A model generated the notes under the pieces. The model was not told the DNA's origin, did not search any database, and was given only the letters and a program-made list of their open reading frames with translations. This document shows positions 36,829 to 48,980 of a stretch of 64,000 bases of DNA, piece by piece. The position numbers and the translations under genes were made by a program. Where the stretch lies: the NCBI GenBank assembly GCA_037176705.1, contig CM073907.1:11377001-11441000 (forward strand), in the 5' to 3' direction. Positions within the stretch are counted from its first letter, which is position 1; each line of letters starts with the position of its first letter. Origin of the DNA: Molossus alvarezi. Taxonomy: Eukaryota; Chordata; Mammalia; Chiroptera; Molossidae.

Positions 36829-37372
36829 GGCCACCTGACCATAGCTACACCAATCAGAGTCTCTTTCCCCACCATGACGTCATAGTCAAGTCTCAGCTGA
36901 TTGGACTTGCAGTGGCCACCTGACCATAGCTACACCAATCAGAGTCTCTTTCCCCACCATGACTTCATAGTCAGGGCTCAATGGATTGGGCCAGCAGAGG
37001 CCACCTGACCATAGCTACACCAATCAGAGTCTCTTTCCCCACCATGATTTCATAATCAGGGCTCAGTGGGTTGGGCCAGCAGAGGCCACCTGACCATGGC
37101 TACACCAATCAGAGTCTCTTTCCCCACCATGACGTCATAGTCAAGTCTCAGCTGATTGGACTTGCAGTGGCCACCTGACCATGGCTACACCAATCAGAGT
37201 CTCTTTCCCCACCATGATTTCATAATCAGGGCTCAATGGATTGGGCTAGCAGAGGCCACCTGACCATGGCTACACCAATCAGGGTCTCTTTCCATACCAT
37301 GACTTCATAGTCAGGGCTCAGCTGATTGGACTCGCAGTGGCCACCTGACCATATTTGGACCAGAGTCTCTCT
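36829..37372. repeat. 85-bp tandem repeat, six full units and a diverged seventh
   Basis: GGCCACCTGACCAT starts at 36829, 36914, 36999, 37084, 37169, 37254 and 37339, exactly 85 bp each time. Units 1 to 6 contain ACACCAATCAG (CCAAT box core). Units 1 and 4 contain the full CRE palindrome TGACGTCA (36875-36882 and 37130-37137), while the others have TGACTTCA or TGATTTCA. Unit 7 is diverged after 30 bases. Related sequence begins about 30 bp before unit 1. Confidence 0.96.
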
Positions 37373-37850
37373 CGTGGGAAACCAGTATTGCAATCCTGAT
37401 AGAGAGGTTGTCTCTACTCATGCTTGGTGGACCCCAGAGAAGTCTAGGTAACCTTATCCACAATCCAGGAACACAAAGCTCTGCAAATGGCCTTTTCTTA
37501 CATTTATGGCCAACACATTTGCCAGCGAAACCAGCCTTGGCTGACGCGAGGTTGTGGGTAGTGTTCGGTACCCCGCTTGGAGTTGCTGCCCATGGGCTAC
37601 CTGGTAGAGATGTCCGTGTGTCCGACTGCGGGGTGCTCCCCTGAAACCCACCGAGAGTATTACGTGTTATGGCTGCTGCACTGTTGTTACCTGCTAACGC
37701 ATAAAATGCTCTGAATCCTGAATGACATCTGGACCCAAAGGATATCGATAAGGGATGAAGACTCACACGAAAGGCACTGTGGGCCACGCACCAGCTTCAC
37801 GTACACCGGCTGTGAGGGGGCCGTCCTGCAGCGCGGCAGGAAGACATGAT

Positions 37851-37866
37851 CACACACACACACACA
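37851..37866. repeat. (CA)8 microsatellite
   Basis: A short dinucleotide run of CA. Confidence 0.85.
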
Positions 37867-40738
37867 GTTGTGGTGGATGTGGACAGCGCTCCTGACATCC
37901 TCAGAGGCCTGGCCTCGGACCCTCCCCCTGGCCCCTGGGCCAGTGAGACACCCGTATCTTTGAAATAGTTTCCCGCTTTCTCGTTAAGCAACTCCAGCCG
38001 GCATGGCTGAGATGGAGACAGACAGCCTTCACCATCATACCCTCCCGGTCCCCTGGAAAGCTCAGACCGCAGGGGTTCAGCCCTACTGGGGAGAAGAAGC
38101 TGGGAATGTTCTTCTCCGTCCAGACATGGCCTCTGCCAAGCCCTCCGACACTTCAGTGAGCACGTGGCCTGCTGGCCTGGCCAGAGAGGCCTGAACTCTT
38201 GCAGGTTTCCACTTAGAGATTCCACGGGGAAAGCAGAAATGGGGTGGGTTTGGCAATGGGCCACCCCAATGGGCTCTGTCTGAAGGCTTTTCCACGGAGA
38301 AATTTTTCTAAGAGCCTTTGCCCTCTGTGGGAGGTGGTATGGATTTGTGTTCCTGAATCCTCCCTCGGAAAATCTACCTCTGCAAGAATTTCCTTTTTTT
38401 TTTTTTTCAATGAGAGAAAAAATATAGCTTCTCCTTTTCTGAACTGTGCGTCATCCGCCAAAGAATCCGGCAGCGGTAGCAGGGCCGCGGACAGGGCGGT
38501 CGCCAGGGGCCGAGGAGCCTGGGGCCTGACCGCCCATCGCTGCCAGCCACAACTGTGCCTTTTACACAGCGCATGCATTTTCCAAGGGACGCTTCTCATC
38601 TGCATTCCCCTTCTGAATTGGCCGTTTCTGATTCGGTCTTCATCCTGGTGAAATGCTCCTTTAAAAAGCGCTGGCTTCTGTGTACAGTGGAGACGGAAAC
38701 GAAACCAAACAGGAGACAAGTCCTGACCATTCCACCCCGGAGCGGGAGGTGCCCCTTGCAAAGCCCTGAACTCGAGGTCTCTTCTTCACCGGCAAAGTGC
38801 TTACTGTGTACTTGGCTGTCCTCATCGGATCCAGGGCGGTGGGTGGCACTCTGGCTCTCGTTATTTCTTGCTTTGGGAGAAAAAAAGAGCAAAAAGCAAC
38901 CGAAGGCCACGAGCTTCCCCAAATAGCCCGCGGTGGGGCCTCTGGGAGGGGCTCCGGGCAGCCGGCAGGCTCGGCCGCGGGGATGATAAGGCGGCCGAGG
39001 GGGTCAGCCGTCTCGCAGCGGTTAGAAGTAAAACAGAGGTTTAATCTGGACTTGGAGAAATCGCTGGAAAAACAGACATGTGAGCGGGATTTCTGTGCTG
39101 CCTGAATGAGGCAGGGAAACTGAAAACAAAATCGAGAGACGGGGGAAAGAATAACAAGAGCTCTGGGCACACAGCTGAGTGGAAATGAGGCCGGGGGAGT
39201 CTGTCTCAGACCCGACCTCTGACCTCCTCTTGCTCCCGAGACGTGGGAGAGGACCTGACAGAGGACCTCAGCGTCTGTGTATCAGAGAGCAGGGAGGGCG
39301 TGTGGGGGCCTCTGCCTGCAGCCGCACGCGGTCCCCTGGGGAGGCGGTCTCTCCTCTCCCTCGTCTTTGGGAAAGCTGAGGTTAGGCCACATGTTTGATG
39401 TCCGCTGGGGGGGGGGGTCCCAGTGCCCCTACAATCACACAGCTCCCCAAGGTGGTTCTTTTTCCAGCATGTCTGGGGCGCTCCCCGATGCTTTAAAAGA
39501 AGCCCTAGGCCGGGTGGGTGGGCATTCCGTGGCAGGACTGAACACCCCAGGTCACTTGACAGAGTCCGTTCAGAGTGGACGGGTCGGGCTGCTGGTCTGA
39601 GGCCGCTCCTCCCTGTGATGTCCGGGCCTGTGTCCCCGCACAGCTCTGGACACGCGAGCGTGTCGCGCAGACCGCATGGCGTCGACCGCAGAGGTCCCGT
39701 GTCACAGGGAAGAAACCTAAGACCTGGGGAGGCCCGCGTTTCCCTGCAGGGTCCCGGAGGCTGCACACAGCCGGGCCCTGTCTTCCATCCCCGTGGGAAC
39801 CCCTCACGCGGCACTCACGAACTCATGCTCTGTCTCACGCGGGCACTGGGAGCCAGATGATAGTTGCCGGTTTCCTGAGTCAGCTCCCCCAGAACTGGGG
39901 TCAGCTCCCTCTCTGCTTTCTGTCAGCTCCAGGAGCGCAGACGTGTCACGGAACCCGTGGGCTCCGGCTCTGCACGGCTTGTTTGCACGTGAAGTGAGAC
40001 GGCGTATACAGAGCTAACGTGAGCCGGGCCGAATGTGCTGGGTAAACGCGCTGCACCCCATCGCTGCGACACCGTCTGCTTTCCCGAAGACGAACCGTTT
40101 TCAGTGTGAAACACACTTCCCCAGATCCACGGTAAACCAATGCTACGGACCGGATGCGCCACCTAGAACCTTCCCCGCGTTGGAGATAACTGCACAGCCC
40201 AGTGGCCAGGGTCCCTTAATCTGGGAGAAAGATCTCAGAAAGAAAATGTTCGTGCTTATTATCACCTTCATCCAGCTGCACACTGTTCTCGCTTCTCCCC
40301 ACACACCCCAGCGACAGAGGAAGAACCAACCCGAAATGAACTGAGAGGAGGCAACGCAGCATCAACACGGGAAAGGGAAGCCGCAGACAGACAGACCCAC
40401 TGGCCCGCCCCGCACGGCCTCCTTCCCCTCGGAGTTGGCCCTGGGCCCCTCAGCACATGGCAGGGAGTAGCAGCGGCCAGCACCCCGCCTTGCTGCAAAT
40501 GGGGGTGCGGGGGGATCTGGGCCGCTGCCTGCCTCACAGCTGCTTTGGGAAATCGCACAGAGCCGGGTCATCCAAGTTCAACCCGCTGCTCTAGAAGTGG
40601 GTCCAAGGCTGACTCGGGCAGGAGGACCAGAGCCTCCGGTTGGGGGGATGGCGGGTCGGGGTGCCCTCTGGGTTTCCCTAGGAGGTGACATGTCCCCGGG
40701 GGAGGAAGGGGGGACAAGGATGCGCCTTCTCCCTTTAC

Positions 40739-40905
40739 CGTCCACCACCACCGCTGTTAGCAGGCCCTTCTTCTTGCGGCTCAGCCGGTCCTGCGTCTGG
40801 CACTGCTGGTCCCGGAAGCTGGGCAGGCCCTTGGCACAGGGCAGGTGCTCACAGGCGGCATGCTCCACGTTGGCACCCCGGCAGTGCGCGCCTCCAGGCC
40901 CGGGG
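40739..40905 (-). CDS. ADAMTS17: ADAMTS17 exon C: end of TSR1 and start of the cysteine-rich domain
   Basis: One base completes the proline codon from exon B, 55 codons follow, and one base is left for exon D. It reads [15 protein letters not shown], then [18 protein letters not shown], then [15 protein letters not shown]. The first part closes TSR1 with its last cysteines. FRDQQC opens the cysteine-rich domain, the exosite region that helps choose substrates in ADAMTS enzymes. The basic run SRKKKG is a likely exposed surface patch and could bind heparan sulfate, but that is inference. The acceptor is CCCCTCTAG|C and the donor is G|GTAAAG. A few residues (A, R, N in AHCRGAN) differ from the human protein as I recall it, as expected for another mammal. 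Confidence 0.95.
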
Positions 40906-41845
40906 CTAGAGGGGAGAGAGCGGCGTGTTACCGGGCGGAGCGGGGCACGGAGCGGCGTCCGTTTCTGCGGCCTCGCCGGGAGGGGAGGGTCCGGGCAAGG
41001 TCACCGAAGCACCCCCTACTCTCACATCCCACCCCAGCAGCCCAGGCTCACACTGACGCACGATTCAGCGAGCCGTCCGGAAAACGCATCCAGGGCCCAT
41101 AAATCAAGGTCATCTGGAAACGCAATATGGTGAGTATCACTTCAGCAAGATCCCCAAACTGTGTCTTTCATCTGAACTTAAAACCTGGCCATCTGTCCCA
41201 AGGAAACCCCAAGGGAAATTTTGGGCGTGTGGGGGTTTTGTTTTCTTTGGTCTTCTATAAAACAGACCTTTACGTGGCTCCTAGGTACACTCCCGAGGTA
41301 GCCAAGTTTCAGGGCGAGTAAATCGTTTTCATTTACTTTATAATGAAAATAACCAGAATGATTAATTCGCTTGTTCATGGGCTTTGGGTAGAGACCAGTC
41401 AGAGCTCTGGTCTGAAACCCTTCCCCGGGCAAGTGGGAGACCATACGTGGTCACTGATGTCGCCGTGGGCCCTAGACGCTGAGATGGAGGTTTGGAGCAG
41501 TTCCGGAGACCCGGCTGTGTTCTCCGGCTGAGTCGACGTGGAGGGGCATCATCGAGGAGGAGGAGGGCACTGGTCTGGCTGGCTGAAGGGTGCCTCTGCC
41601 CAGCTCTTCCCCGAGGCCCCGGGTGTGCCCACAGGACCCTGACCTGGGCAACACCAACGGTTCCCTTCATCTCCACAATGTCGGCATCACGAAGGAGTGA
41701 GGTCGCTACCCATTTATACTTCTTGTCGGAATTCAGCACATGAGAGACAGGAGCTCACATCACAGCCGCTCTGCCCAATGACTCTCCACGAACTGCACCC
41801 ACCTGCCGGCAGGGGGATATTTCTGACACACGGACCATTTCAAGC

Positions 41846-42098
41846 ACAGCGGAACCCTGCACAACATGGGGGTGAGGCGCATGACCCCCCCCCCGCACAG
41901 TAAAAAGTCCACATGTGACTTAAGCTGACCCTCCGCATCTGCAGGTGTCCTGACCATATATGAAAAGTGCCCAGCGGGCTGAATCCACAGATGTGAGACC
42001 CAAGGGTACAGAAGCCAACTAGGTGTTTACTGAAGAAACATCCATGTGGAAGCTGAACCCCGCAGTTCAAACCCATGTCGTTCAAGAATCAACTGCAT
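41846..42098 (-). mobile_element. Tigger-like DNA transposon fossil
   Basis: On the minus strand it starts CAGTTGATTCTTGAACGACA and TGGGTTTGAACTGCGGGG. The far end GAACCCTGCACAACATGGGG is the inverted copy. Confidence 0.7.
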
Positions 42099-42103
42099 TT
42101 CTG

Positions 42104-42382
42104 TTGTTGTTAATTCTTACCGGAGGGGACTTTTTCATAGATTTTTAGATAGAGTGGAAGGGAAGTAAAGAGAGGGAAGGATGGAGGGGGGAGGAAAAGA
42201 GAGAAAGAGAGAGAGAAACATCGATGAGAGAGAAACACATCGATTGGTTCCCTCCTGCACGACCCCAACTGGGACTGGAGAACATACCTGCAACCCAGGT
42301 ATGTGCCCTTGACCGGGAATCAAACCCCCAACCCCTTGGTCAGAGAGCTCATGCTCTAACCGCTGAGCCAAACCAGTCAGGG
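42104..42382 (-). mobile_element. VES SINE at the edge of a Tigger fossil
   Basis: Longer GA-rich middle than usual. AACTGCATTTCT before and AACTGTATTTCT after. The insertion lies at the terminal bases of the DNA transposon. Confidence 0.92.
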
Positions 42383-42639
42383 CTCAACTGTATTTCTTCT
42401 CCTTCCTTTGCCATTTCTCGGTTCCAGATACTGACGCCACCCTGAGGCTGTTGCCTTAGCAAAGGGAAGTGAGGCGGAGGTCTTCAGACTTCTGCGCCAC
42501 GGAAGCCTGCACCGGGACCACACGCTTGTTTTGCAAAAAGCGTGGCGGTGGATGTTCCACGTGTTGTGAGCCACCGGGTGGTCAGCTGCAGCGGCTCAAC
42601 TCCCCAAAGACAGTGCGGGCAGTGTTTGAAAAAGAGGAT

Positions 42640-42721
42640 ATGCCAATAAGACTTTATTTACAAAGCAAGGGAGCAGGCCAGGTGTGGCTCACAGCCCATG
42701 CTTGCCAGCTCCTGGCCTAGG
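42640..42721 (-). mobile_element. hAT-like fragment, same family as 6514-6941
   Basis: AATAAGACTTTATTTACAAA followed by GGCTCACAGCCCATGCTTGC matches the other end of this element family. Orientation uncertain. Confidence 0.6.
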
Positions 42722-43224
42722 AAATGTGTTGGAGAAAACACCTGGCGGGGGAGGAAAGGCTGCCCTCCCCCCGCGTCCACCTCACGCACCCCCGGCCCCT
42801 CCGTCGCCTGGGTGGGGGCTGCCTTGTGAGATTCTACAATTGGTGACCCCAGGGAGGGGGCTCTAAGTTTGACCTTCAAGTTAGGAAGCAGCAAAGCCTC
42901 TCTGAGGTTTATGGGATTTGAGAACAGAGGGCCCTGTTCCCTTGCCAGCCCAGAGCACCCCCGAGGCAGAGGGGCCGCAAAGAAATGTCTGGGTGGCCCC
43001 TTTAGGGCGGTGGAGTCTCAGGCAGGCTCCCCGGGTGCTCTGGCCCCAAGTGCAAACAGGTGAAGAAATTCCTGTGCCACAAAGCGCAGTGTTGGAGGAA
43101 CAGAGACAGGCTGGCTGAGCACACAGGTCGACCAGCAGGAGCGATGTCTCTGCCGCAGGCCAGCTCCCACAGCCGGGACCCAAGAAGGGACGGGCGGGAT
43201 GGCAGGTGCTGTCCGGCGAGAGCT

Positions 43225-43610
43225 ACAGGTAGAACTGCGTCCCTCCCCAAATTCTTATGCCGAAGTCCTAACCCGGGGCCTCAGAATGTGGCCTTATTTG
43301 GAAGTAGGACCAGTGCCGCTGTAATTAGTGAAGATGAGGTCATGCTGGTGGAGGGTGAGCTAACCCCACACAATGGGTGTTGCTATAAAAAGGGAAAGTC
43401 TATTTCCAGACCTTTTATACCACCACCCGGGCACACAGGGAGTGTGCTATGTGAAGATGGCATTTGGGTGGTGCCTGTCTCCTCCACGGAGCACCAGCGA
43501 TGGCCCGCAAACCACCCGCGGCCAGGACACAGGCACGGGACACTTTCCCCCGCGCGGCCCAGGAACACGCCCTCCCACACCTTCACCTTGGACTTCCAGC
43601 CTCCACGAGG
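43225..43610 (+). mobile_element. MaLR-like solo LTR, diverged
   Basis: Contains GCCGAAGTCCTAACCCGG, GTGGCCTTATTTGGAAGTAG, AGATGAGGTCATGCTGG and CTATAAAAAGGGAAAG, in the same order as 21466-21860. The last 150 bases are heavily mutated. Confidence 0.7.
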
Positions 43611-44812
43611 TGATGGGGGTACATTTCTGTTGGTTACACCCCCCAGTCACCAGCCGTCTGTATGCAGCTCTGGGCGGTGACGGCGCCAGATGTCCCAGGG
43701 CCGGACGCCCTCGCTGAACCACGAGGCAGACCCGGTGAAAATGGGGTGAAATCTCCCAGTGGTTAGGGACCCTACGTGGACTAGAATGGAGTTCAAAAAA
43801 CACAAATTAGGTTGGTTTCTAGAAAAATAAAGGACGCTGTGTTCCTGCACCCCTGAGGGTGAGAACTGCTCACGTAACTCACTCTGAGTCGTTTTGCTTC
43901 ATTTTAGCTTCCATGGCATCGTCTCTGTCAATTGATTTTTTCCAGATTTACGTCTCTCTGACCCTCGTCCACCAACGACCATGAAGTCCCCAGCCGGTGG
44001 GGGAGGGATCTGACAGACAAACTCTGGATCCAGAGAAAGGGGGCCTGTGGGATTCCACCTGGGCCTCCGGATGCTTCTCTCCTGAACCCCACTTACCCTG
44101 TCTCTTCTCCACAGGCAAGTCTCCCTTCAGCCCCGATCCAGCTCACGGCCCCAGCACCCCCCAATTCTCCGCCTGTCCTAAAGGTCACCTCCCCTGGAAG
44201 CCTATTTCTCCTTCCTACCGGGAGCCTCTCCTGCCCCTGCCTGGGTCTCTGCTACGTGGCTCACCGCCAGCCTTGTAAAATGCTGACCTGGGCTCCTGCC
44301 TCTTTCTGGTCCCCTGCAGCCCCACAGGGAATCGACAGAGGCTGGCCGGGCCTCAGCAGTGGTCAGGATGGATGGAACTAGAGCAGCAGAATTCACCTTA
44401 ACACGACCAAAGGGGAGACAGAGGTCAGGGAAGACGGTGGTGGGGCAGGAGGCACCGGGAACCCGTCTCTCCACTTCCACACCCGCACTGGCGGAAGGTG
44501 TGCGCGGGGACCATGTACAGCCGGGCCTGTTCCGAAGGCCGCAGCCTCCAGGGCAAGCCTGGCTGGTCGGCTTGGATGATTTCGGTCAGTCCCCGTTTTC
44601 GGTGTGGCGACCTGTTCCCCGTGCCCCGGCCCCGTGGCCGGCAGGGTGGCCAAGAAGGAGCTTTTTCTCCAAAGGCCTGGAAGGGGAGGTGACAGCCCGT
44701 GGGGATCTCGTCCTGAAGCGATGACAAGGGTGAGACACGGGGAGGACAAAGGCACTGTCTCAGCCATTCACAGTGACAGTGAGCGGACGTGCCCACGCCC
44801 TCATGAAATCTG

Positions 44813-44914
44813 CAGAGCGCCCGGGGGCCCCGACTGCCCAGAGCGCCCGGGGGCCCGGCTGCCCAGAGCGCCTGGGGGCCCCGACTGCCCAGAGCGCCTG
44901 GGGGGGCCTGACTG
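44813..44914. repeat. 26-bp GC-rich tandem repeat, four units
   Basis: CAGAGCGCC starts at 44813, 44839, 44864 and 44890, each followed by a run of five to seven G and a GACTGCC-like end. The G runs could form a quadruplex on the plus strand. Confidence 0.9.
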
Positions 44915-45051
44915 CACCCTCAGATGCCGGCACCGAGCTCGGGCACGCCGGGCACAGCAGGAGCAGGCTGGGAAGGGGCCGGCCCTCGGCCACCGTCACG
45001 GGGTATGATGGATGGCTCAAGGTGCCGTTTCTATCTCTACCCTAACAGGGC

Positions 45052-45274
45052 TTTCTTTTTTTATACAATTTTTTTTTCTTTATTGATTTTAGAAAGAGAG
45101 GGAGAGAGAGGAAGAGAGAAACATCAATGAGAGAGAACATCGACTGGCCGCCTCCTGCATGCCCCCCACTGGGGATCGGGCCCACAACCTGGGCATGTGC
45201 CCTGACCGGGTATCGAACTGGCGACCTCCTGGTGCAGGGTCGACGCTCAACCACTGAGCCACACCGGCTGGGCC
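45052..45274 (-). mobile_element. VES SINE, short-tail type
   Basis: Starts with a T-rich run and TTTATTGATTTTAGAAAG, ends CACACCGGCTGGGCC. CTAACAG and TTAACAG flank it. Confidence 0.92.
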
Positions 45275-45299
45275 TTAACAGAACTTCCTAAACACGAGT

Positions 45300-45640
45300 C
45301 AAGTGGGAGGTTCGATATAAAACCCGATGACTTGAATAGGCACGGCCCACGAACGAATGTTCAAAGACAGACACACGCTGGTGCTCAGCCTGGTGGCTTA
45401 TCAAAGAAACGCGAACAGAACCTCGGGGAGCCACAGCTTTGCACCCACAAGGAAGGCCGAGGCGCAGCAGACGGAGGACATGGGCGTGGCGAGAACAGAC
45501 AGCAAGCGGGAGGTCGCCGCGGCGCAGGGCAGTGGCGACGGCACGGCCGCTCTGCAAAGCCAGGTCCTCGTTTGGCGACAGGCACACGGGGGCCACCCTC
45601 CCACAGAGCCGACGCCCCTGCGCAGGTGCCCGATGTACAC
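45300..45640 (+). mobile_element. L1 relic, strongly GC-shifted (probable)
   Basis: Patches such as TTCAAAGACAGACACACGCT, TATCAAAGAAACGCGAACAG and CACAGCTTTGCACCCACAAG follow the order of the L1 reverse-transcriptase 3' region, but with many A/T sites replaced by G/C. Confidence 0.6.
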
Positions 45641-47864
45641 GCTCGACGCTGAGGAGCAGGCCTGTGCAGAGAGCCTCACTCCAGACGGGTGCCCGTTTCT
45701 GTGTCGTACCGTGATGAAGACGTTTGAGAACAAGGCGGAGAAGAAGGTGGACGGGTTTGGTGGGACACTAGAAGTGTGAAGAGAACACTGAGCTCCCCCC
45801 AAGCCCCTGCACACCCCGGCACAGAGCAGGAGGCTGCGAAAGTTCGCAGAGACGAACAGGGTCAGATATTGGGAGAGGACAGACGTGTCGAAAGGAGGTG
45901 AGAGGAAGCGAAAGATACCAGCTGAGTGGCACTTGTTATTTCTCCTCTGCTCTGCTCAGTGAAGACAGGTCAGAGGACAGAGTCACAGTGCTGTTCAGAT
46001 CTGCTCCCCATCCAGAGATGCGGGAGCTCAGCGGGGAACCCGCCGTCCTGCCCCGTCTCTGGACCAGGAGCTCCGACCGGGCAGCAGGGCACAGTCCCAG
46101 GACTTCAGCCATGGGACAGGCTGCTAATGCCCGACAGGGCAGCAGACGCCCTAGTTTTACCCCTGAAAGGTATTCAAGCCACACAAAGTTAGGCTCCGCT
46201 GAAGATGGGTTTTTTTGAAACCATTGTGTGCACACCACCAGGTCAGGGGTGTGTGCAAAGTACACCCACGGGCAGCAAAAGGAGTGACAGGTAAATGACT
46301 CCACTCCTCCAACCCCCCTCCCCCCATCGGGTCGTAGGAAACAGGCTGCTTCCCTTTCTGCTGCTCAGGGGGTGACCCGGACGTGTCCCTGGCTCCCCGC
46401 TGCCTCCACCTTCCTTTTCTTCTTGGTCTCCCACAGAGCTGGCTGAGCCTCCACCCCCCCCCCCAGCCCTCCGCTGGGGTACCAGCATCTGAATCACAGA
46501 CGACCCTCCTGCCTTGCAGTCTTTCAAATTATGGCAGGTTAGCGACACAAACCACGGCAGGAAAGCGTGCACCTAGGAAGCCGGATTAGAAACACGGATG
46601 ATCCCCCAGGCCCTGCTGTCAGCTGGCAAGAAATGAAAATTCCAATCGCTGTAAAGACCAAGACTAGAGAAAAGGAGGGTGGGGAGGGGGAAGTCTCTTG
46701 CCAGTGTTTCTGGACAGTGAGTAAACCAGCTGCGGAAGACGGGAAAGGGGCCAGGAGCTCGGGAGGGGTGGGGAGCTGGTGGGAACGGCCCCAGGCCGAG
46801 ATGCGGCAGCAGCGAGATTTGGACAGCCCTGGACGTCTCGAGGCAGCGAGCCTGGTGATTTCAGGACTGAGCCGGGGAGAGAATGTTGTTTTGGTCAGAG
46901 CTTGGCGCTGGGGCCTGGATCAGCTGTGTTTTGTAACAATCACCACGTCAGGTCCTTCTGCAAAAGCGGCGGACAGCGGCCGCCTGGGCCCTGCAGCTCC
47001 CGGGAGGCGCCTGGACAGCGCCGATCCAGCCCTCCGAGGCCTCCCATCTCTTCCATCCGTGAAGGCGAGAAGCCCCGTGGGACCCCACCAGGGCACAGAC
47101 GCCCGCCAGGGCTCCTCAGAACAGGGAGCACAGCCCCGCTTTGTTGCAGAAGGTCGGACAGATACCAAGGCGCACACCTTCTAGGAGGCAGACCACACTG
47201 CTGCTCTCACGAGGATAAACCAGACCGCGTCAGCGTCCAGAGCCGGTCCTGAGGGCACTGAGCGCCCTCGCCACCGGCTAGTCGCAGGGTGGGCCCCGGC
47301 GAAGGTGACCCTCGTGGGCAGGGAGACCTGGACCCGGCCCTCAGCAATCCCTGGCTGGTCCCAGCGTTTGGGCCTTGGTAACCCACCTTCTGGGCCTGAT
47401 CATCTGCGACAGCCTCAGTGTCCAGGGGGTGCGCCGGGGGCATGGGAACACCGGGAGGCCGCTCACTCTCCGCAGGCAGCATGGAGCAGGGAGGCGGCCA
47501 GCGCCCACGACCGAAGGGCACAATGCTGGGTGCAGGAAGGCAGAACGGTGCCCACACAGGAGGTGGGGCCTCCCTGGAGCTCAACAGCCAGAGGGGAGGA
47601 CAAAGCAAAAACAAGCAAACAAATGCCGACGAGAAACCACACACAGCCATTCGAAGGGAGGGCGTGCAGCAAGCTGCCCACGGGGCCCGGGGTGCTCGGG
47701 GAGGAGCCCGTCTGAGGAGAAGACACTCACGAGACCCAGTGTGGGGCGACGGTGAGCTGCGGGGAGGACAGGAGCACTAATGAGGTCCCGAGGTTGGAGC
47801 CGCCTGAAAACAGAAAGCAGCTGTAGGGCTGCCAGGTTGAAGGGTGGTCCTTCCACCCAGAAGC

Positions 47865-48190
47865 TGCCAATGTGACCGTGATGGGAAAAGGCGTCTTGGT
47901 TGATACGATCGAGGGACGCTTAATCGTAAGAGGCCATCATCCTGCATGAGGGTGGGCCCCGAATCCCATGACACGTGTCCTTGGAAGAGGAGACACAGAG
48001 ATGGAGGCAGAGATGGGAGAGAGAAGTCTACCAGGCACGGAAACCGGAGGACGCAGCCACCGGAGGCTGGGGGTGTGTGGGGGCGGGGGGCGCGTATGGA
48101 ACAGATTCTCCGTCAGCGTTTCCCGAAGGAATCAATCCTGACGACACTTTGATTTCAGACTTGTGGTTTCCAAACACCAGGAGAGGAGAA
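47865..48190 (+). mobile_element. MLT1-like LTR relic
   Basis: CCATCATCCTGCATGAGGGT, TGTCCTTGGAAGAGGAGACA and the end TTTGATTTCAGACTTGTGG follow the MLT1 order. A SINE fragment starts right after it. Confidence 0.65.
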
Positions 48191-48195
48191 ACACC

Positions 48196-48335
48196 TATTG
48201 TTTTTTATTTATTTATTATTTTATTTATTTATTTATGTATTTATTTTTTGTGGTACGTGCCCCTAGCGGGAACCGAACCCAGGACTCTCTGGTCCGCAGG
48301 CCGATTCTCAACCGCTGAGCCAAACTGGCCAGGGC
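48196..48335 (-). mobile_element. VES SINE fragment with expanded TTTA tract
   Basis: Only the tRNA-like head remains (48250-48335), preceded by an ATTT repeat. It resembles the fragment at 241-327, so this short form may be a subfamily. Confidence 0.8.
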
Positions 48336-48554
48336 TCGCCGCCTGTTGTTTTCAGACGCCACCTGTGGGGATTCACTGTGGGAGCTACAGGCCGTGGTCA
48401 AGAGCGTGGACTTTGCTCTCAGTGCAGACGGGGCGGAAGCAGGAGGAGATATAATTGGGGGGATGCTTAGGCGGATCTCGCTGGCTTAGAGAACGGATCG
48501 GGGGAGGGAGCAGGTGGCGGCAGGGAGGGCAGTGAAGAAGGTCCCAAAGGACAA

Positions 48555-48715
48555 TGGAGCCCTGGGCTCTGACCCGAACCTGGCCCCGCACCCGGCTGTG
48601 TGACCTTGGGCAAGCCACCTCAGCTCTCTAGGATTCAGCTTTTAACCTGTGCAGCGGTAGGAGGAGAATACCTCTCCCAGGAAATGATTTAGTCCGTGTA
48701 AACACCTGGAGAGAC
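48555..48715 (+). mobile_element. MIR relic
   Basis: GGCTGTGTGACCTTGGGCAA then GCCACCTCAGCTCTCTAGG and CAGCGGTAGGAGGAGAATAC follow the MIR core. Confidence 0.8.
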
Positions 48716-48750
48716 ATTGTCCTGTGGGGGGCCCCTGCATCTGCATTCTT

Positions 48751-48980
48751 TTTGTTTGTTAATCCTCACCCGAGGATACTTTTCCCTTGATTCTAGGGTG
48801 GAAGGGAGGGAGGGAGAGGGAGAGAAACAGCAAGGGTAGACAGACACATCGGTTGGTTGCCTTTTGCACGACCTCAGGGTCAGGGATCAAACCAGGTACG
48901 TGCCCTTGACCAGGAATCGAACCCATGACTCTTAGGCCCACAGGCCAATGCTCTAACCGCTGCACAAAACCAGTCAGGGC
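48751..48980 (-). mobile_element. VES SINE, diverged
   Basis: Tail CCTCACCCGAGGATAC, head end ACAAAACCAGTCAGGGC. The GA tract is shorter than usual. Confidence 0.9.

Larger units (their letters stand above)
35137..40738 (-). other. Intron between ADAMTS17 exons C and D
   Basis: This 5.6-kb intron has no VES SINE. It carries the 85-bp tandem array (36829-37372), a possible MIR (35550-35690) and a short CA repeat (37851-37866). The stretches 35140-35540, 35700-36800, 37380-37840 and 37870-40730 show nothing I can identify. Confidence 0.8.

Noticed and set aside
39206..39814. Open frame of 202 codons on the minus strand
   Set aside because: No ADAMTS17 similarity and not needed: exons C and D already join in frame around it.
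43060..43680. Open frame of 206 codons
   Set aside because: Overlaps a diverged LTR relic; no coding similarity.
46567..47184. Open frame of 205 codons
   Set aside because: Low-complexity, GC-rich translation with no conserved motif or splice evidence.
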